A stretch of DNA of 14,001 bases from Gammaproteobacteria bacterium (GCA_002730855.1 PCBA01000024.1:1-14001), one strand, 5' to 3'. Shown: positions 1 through 9,300, numbered from the stretch's first letter. Made by a program: numbers and translations. The notes: generated by a model not told the origin, from the sequence alone.

Positions 1-375
1 CAAGACAGGATTAATCAATTTGCTGATGCAACTCTAGATCATCAGTTTATTCATGTGGATTCAGAAAAAGCTACGCCTTTGTTTGGCTCAACAATTGCTC
101 ATGGATTTTTATCTTTATCTTTGATTCCGCATCTAACAGCTCAAGCTGTACTTGCTCCTGAAAATCTAAAACATGTTTTTAATTATGGATTGGATAAAGT
201 TAGGTTTGTTAACCCTGTTAATGTTGGCTCTAAGGTAAGAACTCATAGCAAAGTTATATCCGTGGACGACAAAGGTGATGGTCGTTACCTGATGAAAACA
301 GAAGTAGTGATGGAAATTGAAGGACAAGAGAAACCCGCCTATGTTGCGGAAACCCTGTCTATGTTTATAACCTAA
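1..375 (+). CDS. MaoC-family (hotdog-fold) enoyl-CoA hydratase, 3' part
   Basis: The reading frame is open from base 1 to the TAA at 373-375, so the 5' end lies outside the window; 124 residues are visible. The first visible residues contain the MaoC/R-hydratase signature: FADATLDHQFIHVD, then GSTIAHGF and a leucine-rich LSL segment. By family knowledge the Asp of DHQ and the His five residues later (visible residues 13 and 18) are the catalytic pair that hydrates 2-enoyl-CoA. A Leu stands where most members have Gly before the Asp. The C-terminal part (NYGLDKVRFVNPV, VGSKVR, then a strand-rich end) fits the single-hotdog NodN/MaoC type of about 150 residues, so only the N-terminal ~25 residues should be missing. 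It probably acts on acyl-CoA in the cytoplasm; the exact substrate cannot be read from sequence. An ATG at 361 and other internal ATGs are not starts. Confidence 0.9.
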   Translation, partial: QDRINQFADATLDHQFIHVDSEKATPLFGSTIAHGFLSLSLIPHLTAQAVLAPENLKHVFNYGLDKVRFVNPVNVGSKVRTHSKVISVDDKGDGRYLMKTEVVMEIEGQEKPAYVAETLSMFIT

Positions 376-391
376 TTGAATATATAAGTGT

Positions 392-538
392 ATGGCTAAA
401 TCCCCGTCTAGGCTCAAAGACAGGGCAGTTAAAAGAGCAATAAGTAATCTTAGAGAAAATAAGAAAGACAGAAAAGCAATTCTTAATGATTATATCAATA
501 TGCTTAATTTGCATTTACAAGATAGATTATTCTTTTAA
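392..538 (+). CDS. Possible 48-residue basic small protein, unknown
   Basis: An ATG at 392-394 opens 48 codons to a TAA at 536-538. It begins 16 bases after the MaoC stop and fills the whole gap to gatB, overlapping the gatB stop region by 12 bases tail to tail. The product is rich in Lys/Arg (12 against 5 Asp/Glu) and looks helical (MAKSPSRLKDRAVKRAIS start, LNLHLQDRLFF end). It has no cysteine, signal peptide or membrane segment. Codon choice is AT-rich like the neighbours. Against it: no clear Shine-Dalgarno sequence precedes the ATG, and short open frames occur by chance. It could be cotranslated with the hydratase. I do not recognise a family and assign no function. Confidence 0.4.
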   Translation: MAKSPSRLKDRAVKRAISNLRENKKDRKAILNDYINMLNLHLQDRLFF

Positions 539-1975
539 TTTTTTCTTTAAAATCTCATTTACTTGAGAAGGGTTAGCTTTGCCTTGTGACTCTTTCATCA
601 CTTGCCCAACAAAGAATCCAAATAGTCTATCTTTTCCTGAAAGATATTGTTGTAGTTGCCCTGGGTTTTCATTAATTACTTTACTTACCATGGTCTCAAT
701 TTCAGATAAATCAGTAACCTGTTGAAGTCCTTCTTTTTCAATGATGGCATCTATTTCATTGCCGGTAGACCACATCTTTTCAAACACATCTTTAGCTATT
801 TTTCCTGAGATAGTAGAATCTTCTATTCTTTTAATAAGCAGACCTAACTGTTTAGCAGAGACCTTAGAATTTAGGATATTTAAGTTTTCTTTATTCAATT
901 CTGCAGAAAGTTCTCCCATAATCCAATTAGCTGAAAGTTTAGCTGATTTAGACTCGTCAGCTACTGTTTCAAAGAAATTAGCTAAGTCCTTATCTGAAGC
1001 TAGGAGTGAAGAGTCATATTCGCTAAGACCATATTCTTTAATGAATCTTAGCTTCTTTTCAGTAGGCATTTCAGGCATATCTTCATGGATTTCTTTAATA
1101 AATGAATCCTCTAAGACGACAGGTAATAGATCAGGTTCAGGAAAATACCTGTAATCGTTCGCGTACTCTTTAGTTCTCATGGGTCTAGTGGTGTTTGCTT
1201 GAGAGTCATAAAGTCTAGTTTCTTGAGTAATTGTGTTCCCGGATTCTATTTCGCTAATCTGCCTTTCAATTTCATACTGAATTGCTTTTTCAACAAATCT
1301 GAATGAATTGACATTTTTAGTCTCTGTTCTAGTTCCTAATTCTTTAGAACCTAACTTTCTTACTGAAACATTTGCATCACATCTCATAGACCCTTCCGCC
1401 ATATTTCCATCAGAAATCTCAAGATATCTGATAATTGAGTGGATTGATTTTAAGTAAGCTATGGCTTCTTTAGGGGAACTAATATCAGGTTCTGACACAA
1501 TTTCAATAAGAGGAGTTCCTGATCTATTTAAATCTATTCCTGATTGACCTTCAAAATCTTCATGTAAGGACTTGCCGGCGTCCTCTTCTAAATGAGCCCT
1601 TGTTACTCCAATTCTTTTTGAAGTTCCGTCTTCTAACTCAATATCTAAAAACCCTCCTTCAACAATGGGTTTATCCATTTGACTAATTTGGTACCCTTTT
1701 GGGAGATCAGGGTAAAAGTAATTTTTTCTTGCAAAGCTTGTTGGACTATTGATGTTTGCGTTTAAGGCCTTACCAAGTTTAACGGCCATCTTAAGTACCT
1801 CTTCATTGAGAACAGGCAAAACCCCAGGGAGAGCAAGATCAATATTGCAAGCCTGAGTATTTGGGAGTGCTCCAAAATTTGTACTTGCACCAGAAAATAG
1901 CTTTGAATTGGTTGCAAGTTGAACATGAATTTCTAATCCTATTACTGCTTCCCAAGATTCGTTATAAATAGTCAT
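527..1975 (-). CDS. gatB: Asp/Glu-tRNA(Asn/Gln) amidotransferase subunit B
   Basis: GatB is the tRNA-binding kinase subunit of GatCAB. It phosphorylates the misacylated Asp or Glu on tRNA before ammonia from GatA amidates it. About 482 residues is normal for the family. Counting from the ATG at 1975, visible hallmarks are IGLEIHVQL near residue 12, the RKNYFYPDLPKGYQISQ block near 83-99, HLEEDAGK near 128, EGSMRCDANVS near 194 and YRYFPEPDL near 275. The C-terminal ~150 residues form the helical YqeY-like tail that holds the tRNA elbow. A TTG two codons upstream (1981) would overlap the gatA stop, but a GAGGT ribosome site sits 6 bases before the ATG and only 1 base before that TTG, so I take the ATG. 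It is the last gene of gatC-gatA-gatB, two bases after the gatA stop. Confidence 0.96.
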   Translation of the reverse strand: MTIYNESWEAVIGLEIHVQLATNSKLFSGASTNFGALPNTQACNIDLALPGVLPVLNEEVLKMAVKLGKALNANINSPTSFARKNYFYPDLPKGYQISQMDKPIVEGGFLDIELEDGTSKRIGVTRAHLEEDAGKSLHEDFEGQSGIDLNRSGTPLIEIVSEPDISSPKEAIAYLKSIHSIIRYLEISDGNMAEGSMRCDANVSVRKLGSKELGTRTETKNVNSFRFVEKAIQYEIERQISEIESGNTITQETRLYDSQANTTRPMRTKEYANDYRYFPEPDLLPVVLEDSFIKEIHEDMPEMPTEKKLRFIKEYGLSEYDSSLLASDKDLANFFETVADESKSAKLSANWIMGELSAELNKENLNILNSKVSAKQLGLLIKRIEDSTISGKIAKDVFEKMWSTGNEIDAIIEKEGLQQVTDLSEIETMVSKVINENPGQLQQYLSGKDRLFGFFVGQVMKESQGKANPSQVNEILKKKLKE

Positions 1976-1977
1976 TA

Positions 1978-3432
1978 TCAAACCTCAGGGAATTTATTAT
2001 GCCAATCAGTAACCTTTTGGAACTGATGTGCTGCTTGAAGCAGCTTAGCTTCTTGTAATGAATTTCCAACAAGTTGGACTCCTAGAGGCAATCCATCGTG
2101 ATTTCCGCAAGGGAAAGATATTCCAGGTAGTCCAGCAAGATTAGCTGGAATAGTAAATATATCTTGCAAATACATCTCTATAGGGTCATTGCTCTTTTCA
2201 CCAGATTTAAAAGAAGTGCCAGGTGTAGTGGGGGATAAAATTACATCAACAGACTCAAAAGCTTTCGAGAAGTCATTAGCTACCAATCTTCTACATTTCT
2301 GTGCTTTTAAGTAGTAGGCGTCGTAATAGCCTGCTGATAGAGCATAGGTTCCAATTAAAACTCTTCTTTTAACTTCAGAACCAAAACCTTCTTCTCGGGT
2401 CCTCATGTATAAATCTTCTATATCTTTAGGGTCTTCACATCTATACCCATATCTAACACCATCATATCTTGATAGGTTTGCTGAGCATTCTGCAGGGGCT
2501 ATGATGTAATAGACTGGAAGAGATAAATCAACGTTTGGTAAAGAAATTTCATGAATCTCAGCACCTAAATTTTTATAAGTTTCTATTGCTTCTTTTGTTG
2601 AAGACTCAACATATTCCGGAAGGTCTCGTTCAAAAAATTCCTTTGGTAGACCTATTTTTATGCCATTTATAGAAGAGTCTATACTATCCAAGAAGCTAGG
2701 AACTTCTTCTTTCAGACTGGTTGAATCTTTAGGATCATGCCCTGACATTGATTCAAGGAGAATTGCAGAGTCTTCCGCAGACCTAGCTAAAACACCACCT
2801 TGATCTAAACTAGAAGCAAAAGCAATCATTCCATAACGAGAAACTCTCCCATATGTAGGCTTTATACCTGTTAAGCCACAAAGAGCTGCAGGCTGTCTAA
2901 TAGATCCACCTGTATCTGTTGCAGTAGCAGCTGAAGCTAATTGAGCTGAGACGCATGCCGCAGAACCTCCAGAAGATCCCCCAGGTACATACTCTTTGTT
3001 CCAGGGGTTTTTTACAGGACCAAAAAAGCTCGTTTCATTAGAAGATCCCATCGCAAATTCATCCATATTGGTTTTTCCTAGAATCACAACACCTTCAGAA
3101 GATAATTTATTAACAACCGTAGAAGAATACGGTGCTTTAAAATTTGATAACATTTTTGAGCCGCAAGTTGTTAAAACATCTTCAGTACAAAAGATATCTT
3201 TATGAGCAATAGGTATACCATCCAGCGGCAAAGCTTTACTGGACTTATATCTTTCATCAGATAGTGCAGCCTGTTGAAGTGCTAAGTCTGCTGTCACCGT
3301 TATATAACTGTTTAAGTCTTTATCTAAATTTGAAATTCTATTTAAATAATGTTCAGTTAGCTCAGTAGAAGAAAATGAACCTTCTATTAATCCGTTTAAT
3401 TGCTCTTTTAGAGACAGTTCATGAAGCTTCAT
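1978..3432 (-). CDS. gatA: Asp/Glu-tRNA(Asn/Gln) amidotransferase subunit A
   Basis: GatA is the amidase-signature glutaminase of GatCAB: it releases ammonia from glutamine, which travels to GatB. The 484-residue length is typical. The Ser-cisSer-Lys catalytic set is intact: Lys78 in IPIAHKD, Ser153 in the GGSSGGS loop (151-157) and Ser177 in DTGGSIRQPA. The C-terminal FTIPANLAGLPGISFPCG segment is also family standard. The ATG at 3432 is preceded by AAGGAG (3444-3449 on this strand) with an 11-base spacer, lying over the end of gatC, so translation is probably coupled. The gene starts three bases after the gatC stop and its TGA precedes the gatB ATG by two bases. It is complete, with no missing key residue. 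Confidence 0.97.
   Translation of the reverse strand: MKLHELSLKEQLNGLIEGSFSSTELTEHYLNRISNLDKDLNSYITVTADLALQQAALSDERYKSSKALPLDGIPIAHKDIFCTEDVLTTCGSKMLSNFKAPYSSTVVNKLSSEGVVILGKTNMDEFAMGSSNETSFFGPVKNPWNKEYVPGGSSGGSAACVSAQLASAATATDTGGSIRQPAALCGLTGIKPTYGRVSRYGMIAFASSLDQGGVLARSAEDSAILLESMSGHDPKDSTSLKEEVPSFLDSIDSSINGIKIGLPKEFFERDLPEYVESSTKEAIETYKNLGAEIHEISLPNVDLSLPVYYIIAPAECSANLSRYDGVRYGYRCEDPKDIEDLYMRTREEGFGSEVKRRVLIGTYALSAGYYDAYYLKAQKCRRLVANDFSKAFESVDVILSPTTPGTSFKSGEKSNDPIEMYLQDIFTIPANLAGLPGISFPCGNHDGLPLGVQLVGNSLQEAKLLQAAHQFQKVTDWHNKFPEV
1982..1986 (-). promoter_or_regulatory. Ribosome binding site fixing the gatB start
   Basis: On the minus strand GAGGT lies 6 bases before the ATG at 1975-1973. 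It is only one base from the alternative TTG at 1981, which is too close to use. It overlaps the final codons of gatA, consistent with coupled translation. Confidence 0.6.
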
Positions 3433-3435
3433 CTT

Positions 3436-3732
3436 CTAACTATCTCCTTCAATGACTTTAGGAACTAAAAAAAGTCCAGATTTAACCGATGGGGCCGTTT
3501 CTTGTAGCTTTTCTCTTTGGTCTTCTTCAGTAATTTCATCAGGTCTTGTCGGTTGAGATAAGTTAAGTGGATGAGACATAGCTTCAATTTCAGTTGTGTC
3601 TACTGAATTAAGCTTATTAAATAAGTTTAATATCTTCTCAAGTTCACCTTTCAAAGAAGGGAGCAACTCATCGTTTATATTGATACGAGCTAGATAAGCT
3701 ATTTCTTTTAACTCTTTATCGCTTAAGGCCAT
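3436..3732 (-). CDS. gatC: Asp/Glu-tRNA(Asn/Gln) amidotransferase subunit C
   Basis: GatC is the small belt protein that wraps around GatA and GatB and stabilises the complex. The product is 98 residues, the usual size. It shows the family pattern: N-terminal KEIAYLARI helix, then the LEKILNLFNKLNSVDTTEIEAMSHPL region, the RPDEIT segment, and a C-terminal strand with FLVPKVIEG, the commonly conserved end. It is the first gene of the gatCAB operon and diverges from mreB across a 130-base gap. No strong Shine-Dalgarno sequence precedes its ATG. The gatCAB/mreB divergence is also seen in Pseudomonas, which supports a gammaproteobacterial origin. Confidence 0.95.
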   Translation of the reverse strand: MALSDKELKEIAYLARININDELLPSLKGELEKILNLFNKLNSVDTTEIEAMSHPLNLSQPTRPDEITEEDQREKLQETAPSVKSGLFLVPKVIEGDS

Positions 3733-3862
3733 ATGTCATTGTAATATTTTCTATGAAAAAAGGTGCGTAATGTAGCACATTGTAGCTTGCTCAAAAACAC
3801 TGCTATTGTTAGAGTTATGGATTGTTTATTTATCCACTAATTATCTTATAGAGTAATATTTA
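3733..3862. promoter_or_regulatory. Divergent control region gatCAB / mreBCD
   Basis: This 130-base gap separates the divergent gatC and mreB starts and must hold the promoters of both operons. It is AT-rich. On the plus strand only weak sigma-70-like matches are visible, such as TTGCTC at 3787 with TAGAGT at 3810 (17-base spacer), and none can be called firmly. It contains TGTAGC twice (3771 and 3781, exactly one helical turn apart) and a short inverted pair GTGC-N8-GCAC (3763-3778). A GAG nine bases before the mreB ATG may serve as a weak ribosome site. The location as a promoter region is solid; individual elements are guesses. Confidence 0.55.
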
Positions 3863-4900
3863 ATGCTAAAGCGATTAAGAGGGAAGTTTTCTAACGATTT
3901 ATCTATAGATTTAGGCACTGCGAATACGTTGGTGTACGTCAAAGATAAGGGCGTTGTTCTGGATGAGCCTTCGGTTGTAGCAATTAGAGACAATGCAGGG
4001 CAAAAAACCGTTGTTGCTGTTGGTGCTGAAGCAAAAAAGATGCTTGGAAGGACTCCAGGGAACATCACGGCGATTAGGCCTCTTAAAGATGGGGTTATAG
4101 CAGATTTCCAAGTCACTGAAGAAATGCTTAAGCATTTCGTTCAAAGGGTTCATGAAGGTAGTTTTGTGCGTCCAAGCCCTAGAATCTTGGTTTGTGTCCC
4201 TTGTCAATCAACTCAAGTAGAAAGAAGGGCCATACGAGAGTCTGTTTTAAAGGCAGGTGCAAGAGAAGCGCGCTTAATAGAAGAGCCAATGGCTGCAGCT
4301 ATAGGTGCAGGATTACCTATTGAAGAAGCAACTGGATCTATGGTGGTAGATATTGGTGGTGGAACTACTGAAGTTGCTATTTTAGCTTTAAACGGTGTTG
4401 TTTATGCTAACTCACTGAAAACCGGTGGAGATAAGCTAGATGAATCTATAATTTCTTATGTAAGAAGAAATCAAGGCGTTCTGCTAGGAGATGCTACTGC
4501 GGAGAAAGTAAAACATGTCATTGGAACAGCTTCTCCAGACACTGAAGTTATGGAAATGGAAGTTAGAGGTAGAAATCTTGCTGAAGGGATACCAATTACT
4601 TTTACTATGAATAGCAAGCAAGTTTATGATGCTATGCTTGAGCCTTTGTCTGCAATTGTCCAGGCTATAAGAACTTGTCTAGAAGCTTCTCCTCCAGAGT
4701 TGAGTGCAGATATAAGCGAAAGAGGTATAGTCCTAACAGGAGGCGGGGCAATGTTAAAAGACCTTGATGTCTTAATCTCTAGCCAAACAGGCCTTCCAGT
4801 AATTGTTGCCGAAGATCCATTAACCTGTGTAGCTAGAGGTGGAGGAAGTGCCCTAGAAATCATGGATAAATACGATATAGATTTATTATCAACTGAATAA
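3863..4900 (+). CDS. mreB: Rod shape-determining actin homologue MreB
   Basis: MreB forms short membrane-bound filaments that steer the lateral-wall peptidoglycan elongation complex. At 345 residues it is close to the E. coli length (347). The actin-fold ATP-binding motifs are all present: phosphate-1 loop DLGTANT (16-22), phosphate-2 loop DIGGGTTE (163-170) and the adenosine-binding TGGGAMLKDLD (292-302). EEPMAAAIGAGLP (140-152), typical of MreB, is also there. The N-terminal MLKRLRGKFS is basic with hydrophobic residues and fits the amphipathic membrane anchor of gram-negative MreB. It is the first gene of the plus-strand operon mreB-mreC-mreD-yhdP, with 45 bases before mreC. Its GC-richer codon use compared with mreC or yhdP is normal for a strongly conserved protein. 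Confidence 0.98.
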   Translation: MLKRLRGKFSNDLSIDLGTANTLVYVKDKGVVLDEPSVVAIRDNAGQKTVVAVGAEAKKMLGRTPGNITAIRPLKDGVIADFQVTEEMLKHFVQRVHEGSFVRPSPRILVCVPCQSTQVERRAIRESVLKAGAREARLIEEPMAAAIGAGLPIEEATGSMVVDIGGGTTEVAILALNGVVYANSLKTGGDKLDESIISYVRRNQGVLLGDATAEKVKHVIGTASPDTEVMEMEVRGRNLAEGIPITFTMNSKQVYDAMLEPLSAIVQAIRTCLEASPPELSADISERGIVLTGGGAMLKDLDVLISSQTGLPVIVAEDPLTCVARGGGSALEIMDKYDIDLLSTE

Positions 4901-4945
4901 TTTATTTAAAAGATTTTCACATACGCTTGTCTTGGGTATTATTGA

Positions 4946-5803
4946 ATGATGCCTAAAAGAGAGTATAAAGTTTCATACATTAGCAGCGAAGCAATCTTTG
5001 CTGTTCCTGCTATGAAGCCTTCAAAGGTTATTTTGGCTATGCTTCTTTGTTTTACTTTGATGTTATCAGATATCTACTTTGGAGCTTCTTCAAAAATTAG
5101 GACCTATGCTCATGATGTATTTATGCCTTTAAGTACTTTAGTAAACCTGCCTTTAAACTTAATAAGTAAGTCTGGAGATGTTTTTAAAACAAGATATACA
5201 TTAAGAAAAGAGCTAGATGAATTTCGGATTGAAAATAAAAAGCTAAGGGTTACAAATCAATTCCTTGAAAAGGTTTCTAAAGAAAATGAAGAATTAAATA
5301 GACTTTGGTCTTCAGCCAGATTGAACCTAAACAATTACTCTTTAGTAAAAAAAAGAACTATATCTTCGAATGAGTTCCAGCCATTATTAATAGTAGATAT
5401 AAGTTCTGATAGCTCAATAGATTTAAATGATTCTTTAATAACTGACAAAGGCCTTATAGGGAGAGTAATTGCTTCAAGCAAATACAGTGCAGAAGTTATG
5501 TTGTTGCATGATGTCAGGTCCTTTGTACCTGTAATTTCTGAAAAGTCTAAGCTTCATGCAAATATAAAGGGAGGAGGTTTAGGTAGGAGTGGAAAATTAC
5601 AATATGTGAAAAAGACTGCAGCTTATGAATTAGGAGAGAAAGTTTATAGCTCTGGTATAGCCGATACATTCCCAGAAGGAGTTTATGTAGGAGAGATTGT
5701 CTCCATAAAAGATTTATCTGATAGTGAATTTTTAGAAGTTGAAATCTCTTTCTTACAATCTCCTCTTAATCAAGACTTTTATTTTGTTTACGAGAATGAA
5801 TAG
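4946..5803 (+). CDS. mreC: Rod shape-determining protein MreC
   Basis: MreC is a bitopic inner-membrane protein whose periplasmic part activates the RodA-PBP2 synthase. The 285 residues show a cytoplasmic N-terminus of about 25 residues, one transmembrane helix (about 26-45), a coiled-coil-like charged stretch (about 84-122) and the double beta-barrel domain (about 132-285). The barrel carries family marks: LITDKGLIGRVI near 165, VMLLHDVRSFVPV near 184, and a late GEKVYSSGIADTFPEGVYVGEI segment near 230-251. Two consecutive ATGs (4946, 4949) could start it; the choice changes one residue. The cytoplasmic tail is somewhat longer than in many MreCs, where the helix follows after about 10 residues. 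Overall identity to characterised MreCs looks low, but the architecture is clear. Confidence 0.93.
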   Translation: MMPKREYKVSYISSEAIFAVPAMKPSKVILAMLLCFTLMLSDIYFGASSKIRTYAHDVFMPLSTLVNLPLNLISKSGDVFKTRYTLRKELDEFRIENKKLRVTNQFLEKVSKENEELNRLWSSARLNLNNYSLVKKRTISSNEFQPLLIVDISSDSSIDLNDSLITDKGLIGRVIASSKYSAEVMLLHDVRSFVPVISEKSKLHANIKGGGLGRSGKLQYVKKTAAYELGEKVYSSGIADTFPEGVYVGEIVSIKDLSDSEFLEVEISFLQSPLNQDFYFVYENE

Positions 5804-6302
5804 AGAGTCTAAAAATCAATTTTTAATCTATTTAACGCTTTGTTTGTCTTTGTTATTAGATGTTTACGTCTTTCCTGTTAGCTTTATGGCCATCAAACCT
5901 TCTTTAGTTCTGTTGGTCTTAATATATTGGAATATGGCTTTACCGGATAGAGTGGGGATAGCTGCGGCATTATTATTTGGAACATTGATAGACTTATTAG
6001 AAGGATCTTTGCTAGGATTGCATGGAACCCTTTTCCTTCTGATAACTTATATGTGCCAAAGATTTTTTTATCAATTTAGAGTTTCAGGACTTTGGCAGCA
6101 ATCAATAATTATTTTCTTTTTATGTATTTTATACAAACAAATATTAGCTTTAGACCTTCTTAATGTTAATGAAAGTCAAACGAATTTGTCAGATGTTTTA
6201 TATTTTACTCATTCGCTCTTGTTTGCATTATTCTCAGCCTTATTATGGTCTCCTGTACTACTAATTCTTAGGTATTATCGAAGAAGGTGGATTAAAATTT
6301 AA
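5796..6302 (+). CDS. mreD: Rod shape-determining protein MreD
   Basis: MreD is the multi-pass membrane partner of MreC in the elongation complex. I place the start at the ATG at 5796, which overlaps the mreC stop by eight bases and gives 168 residues, near the E. coli length (162). A longer frame from 5739 would add 19 residues from inside mreC with no family support. The protein is almost wholly hydrophobic with about five membrane helices. The MreD marks are a conserved Pro after the first helix (PSLVLLVLIYW, about 35-45) and the GTLIDLLEGSLLGLHG segment (about 62-77), followed by a basic C-terminus (RYYRRRW). The stop is five bases before yhdP; maf and rng, which often follow, are absent here. 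Confidence 0.92.
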   Translation: MNRESKNQFLIYLTLCLSLLLDVYVFPVSFMAIKPSLVLLVLIYWNMALPDRVGIAAALLFGTLIDLLEGSLLGLHGTLFLLITYMCQRFFYQFRVSGLWQQSIIIFFLCILYKQILALDLLNVNESQTNLSDVLYFTHSLLFALFSALLWSPVLLILRYYRRRWIKI

Positions 6303-6307
6303 CTAAC

Positions 6308-9300
6308 GTGAAAAGGTATATTTTCATTTTCTTTTCAGCACCTGCATTATTAGTAGGATTAGTTTTGTTACTCTCATTTTTTTTGATTTCTGAAAATGGG
6401 TTGAATTTTGTTAGTAAATTTAGTCAAGACTATCAAATAGACTTTGAAGTAAGAGACTCTCATTGGCACCCTTATCAGCCTTCTATCACATTAAATTCAT
6501 TTGTTCTTAAAAACAATTCTAATAAAGAGGCAGTTCTAGAAATGAACGACCTACATCTGGAATTTGATTTAATAGGCCTTCTTATTGGAAGGCCAATCAG
6601 TGCATTGCATGCCAAAAATACAATTTTATATACAGGAAATAATGTAGATACTAATACACAATACTCTTCTTATTTTGCCACTACACTTCTATCAGCCAAG
6701 AATTTACTAATTGAGAACTTTGTTTTAAAACTAAAACAAAATGATATTCCTCTTCTATCAGGCAATTTAATAATTCAAATATCTCAACAAGACGCAAAGG
6801 CTAGATTTTATACGGAAAACATTGAAGGTGGGTTCTTAGATATAAAGATAAACTCTAGTTATAACTCCGTCTCATCTAATTCTTATAAAGGCTTCTTAGA
6901 AACTAATAATTTCAAAGTGAATAATGAGATGCTCTCTGCTTTTTGTTTTGACTGTAGTAATGATTTTAAGATTGATAGTAAATTCTGGTTTTCTTTCGTA
7001 GATAGTAAATTAGTCTCCTTTGAAGGAGAGACTGAACTGCAATTTCAAAAGATGTTAGGGTTTATTGACAACCTAAAAACAAAAATAAGATTAGAAGACC
7101 CAACAATTAATTTATTCAAATTATCCTCATACATAAATAAAGACAAGCAATTGATTGCTCCTGATGCCTTTATTTCACTTAATGAATGGAATCCTAAAGT
7201 AATTATTCCTCAAATAGATCTCCAAAGTAGTTTTTTATTAAAGCTTGTGTCTTCTCAATTTAAGTCTATTAAAAACATAAATTTAAAAGGAAGAATTAGT
7301 GATGTTCTAATTAACTTAGATTCGTTTTCGTTGAGTTCATTAAATGGAAATTTTAACGAAATAAGTTTTCAAAAAGAACAAAGTATATTAAAGGGATTAA
7401 AGGGCTCTTTTATTGTTATTGACAATAAATCAAAAGTGTTAATTGACTCTCCTTATGTTGAATTAAACCTAAGCAATACTCTAGATGAACCTTTAGTATT
7501 TAATGAGTTATACGCAGATCTTCTCATTGATGTTGTTGATGGGAAACTCCTATTATCAAGTAAAAATTTAGAAGCGGTATTCAATAAAAATTTGATTATA
7601 GGAAGTGTAAAGATAAAGCCGTCTCCTTATGATAATTCGGGAGATATTTCTACTTCTCTAATAGCTACTGGTATGAGTTATGATAATGCTTTTTCTTTAT
7701 TTCCAAATTTATACTACACAAGCAATACTAAAGATTTCCTTAAGAAATCTATTTCATGTGGAATCATTCAAGAATTGGGTTTAATTTATAGGGGTCCTAT
7801 TAATAATAAATTCAAGCACTCAACCTCTTCTTTTCAATTAAAAGGAACTCTTAAAGATTCCTGTTTAGATATTTATGGATCATCTATAAGAGATATTAGT
7901 ATTTTATCTGTCATAAATAATGATTCTTTTAAAGGAGAAATATTTAAAGGAGATATTTACGGTTCTGTCATTGAAGCTAATATAGAAACCAATAAACAAG
8001 ATGATTTCTTTCAGATAGAAGTTGAAGGGAGTTCGTCTGGGCCTCTTTATTCAATTGTTCAATTAATAGACAATCAGTCTAACTCAAGTTTTTCTTCTAA
8101 TATTTCAGGAGAACACGATACTAATTTTTCTTTTATTTCTCCTCTTTCAAATTCGATTGGCTTACTAAGCAAAGGTGCCGAGTTAAGATTGAATACCAAA
8201 GTAAAAAATGGCAGTTACATTAATAAATCCAGTCCTTTCATTGTTGAGAACGTATTTTCTTCAATAGATTACGACAGCCTAGATGGAGTTAAAGAAGGAT
8301 TTCTTTCTTTTAAATATAATTCTGAACCAATTAGACTAAATATAAAAGGACCTTCTCAAAAAGGAAAGCCTCATACTTTGTTAGTAGGTGAAGAAAATCT
8401 ATCCGTTAAAAACTTAATTCCTTATGCTTCTTTAAAACGCTTTGTAAAAGGATCTTCTACATTCAATATTGAACTTAAATTACCTGCTTTTACTAGAGGG
8501 GCAATGTTTATTAGCCCTGAATTAAGTATTGAGTCAAGTCTAAAGGGAATTGAATTGTCTTTAGCTGAGCCATTCGTAAAGACTAAGAATAAGCAGGTCA
8601 GTTTTAACCTTAGTTATTTCCCTATTAATCGCGCTGATAGCTCTCAAATAGTTTTTAAATATGGAGATATATTAAGGGGTAAGGTTAATTTATTGGAAGA
8701 ATCGTATGAAGGGTTCTTAATCGCAGGAAGGAAAAAGCAAAGTATTACTATTGAGAAGAATAAATTATTACTGATTGGCGATCTGAATAAATTAGATCTA
8801 GGAAAACTAATCAATTCTGGTACTTTCATCTCTGGTCAAGCTGAAGGAAATTTCTTTATAAAGAGTTTGAATGTAGCAGAGACTAGTTTCTCGAATCTTA
8901 CTTTATCTAACACAAGGTACACTTCTCTTCTTAATGATAAAGGAAACGAGATTAGGTTTGAGAACTCTGATGTTACTGGCACTTTTACAATTCCTAAGGA
9001 TAAACAAAGAGATTTATCTATTCAATTAGACTTTATTAAATTAAATCAATCTAAAGAAACTTCTCAGCAAAGTTTTCTAACTCTATTTAATAATATAAAT
9101 ACGACTATAGAATTTAAAACAGATGCGCTCATTTTTAACTCTACGGATTATGGAAATTGGAAGTTTCTTGTTGTTCCTAATAACAATGCTTTAAGTTTGA
9201 TAAATATGGAAGGAAAGTACGGGAAGTGGGGCCTCAAAAGAAACAAAGAAAATAACTCAACACTGGAAATAATAAAAACTCCATTAGGTTGGGCCTCTTC

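Noticed and set aside
166..417. 83-residue minus-strand frame across the MaoC gene end
   Set aside because: It overlaps the conserved hydratase on the other strand and has no recognisable features.
741..1154. 137-residue open frame antisense to gatB
   Set aside because: It is the reverse-strand shadow of a well-supported gatB and resembles no protein I know; the same holds for antisense frames in mreB, yhdP, lptB and kdsD.
1976..1981. TTG start for gatB overlapping the gatA stop
   Set aside because: The ribosome site GAGGT is only one base away from it, while spacing to the ATG at 1975 is suitable.
3773..3791. Sigma-54 promoter (TAGCAC ... TTGCT) before mreB
   Set aside because: The two elements are 14 bases start to start where 11 are needed, and the -24 GG is not present.
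5739..5795. Upstream extension of mreD starting inside mreC
   Set aside because: The added 19 residues lie within mreC's coding end and do not look like MreD; the ATG at 5796 gives the family length and a usual short overlap.
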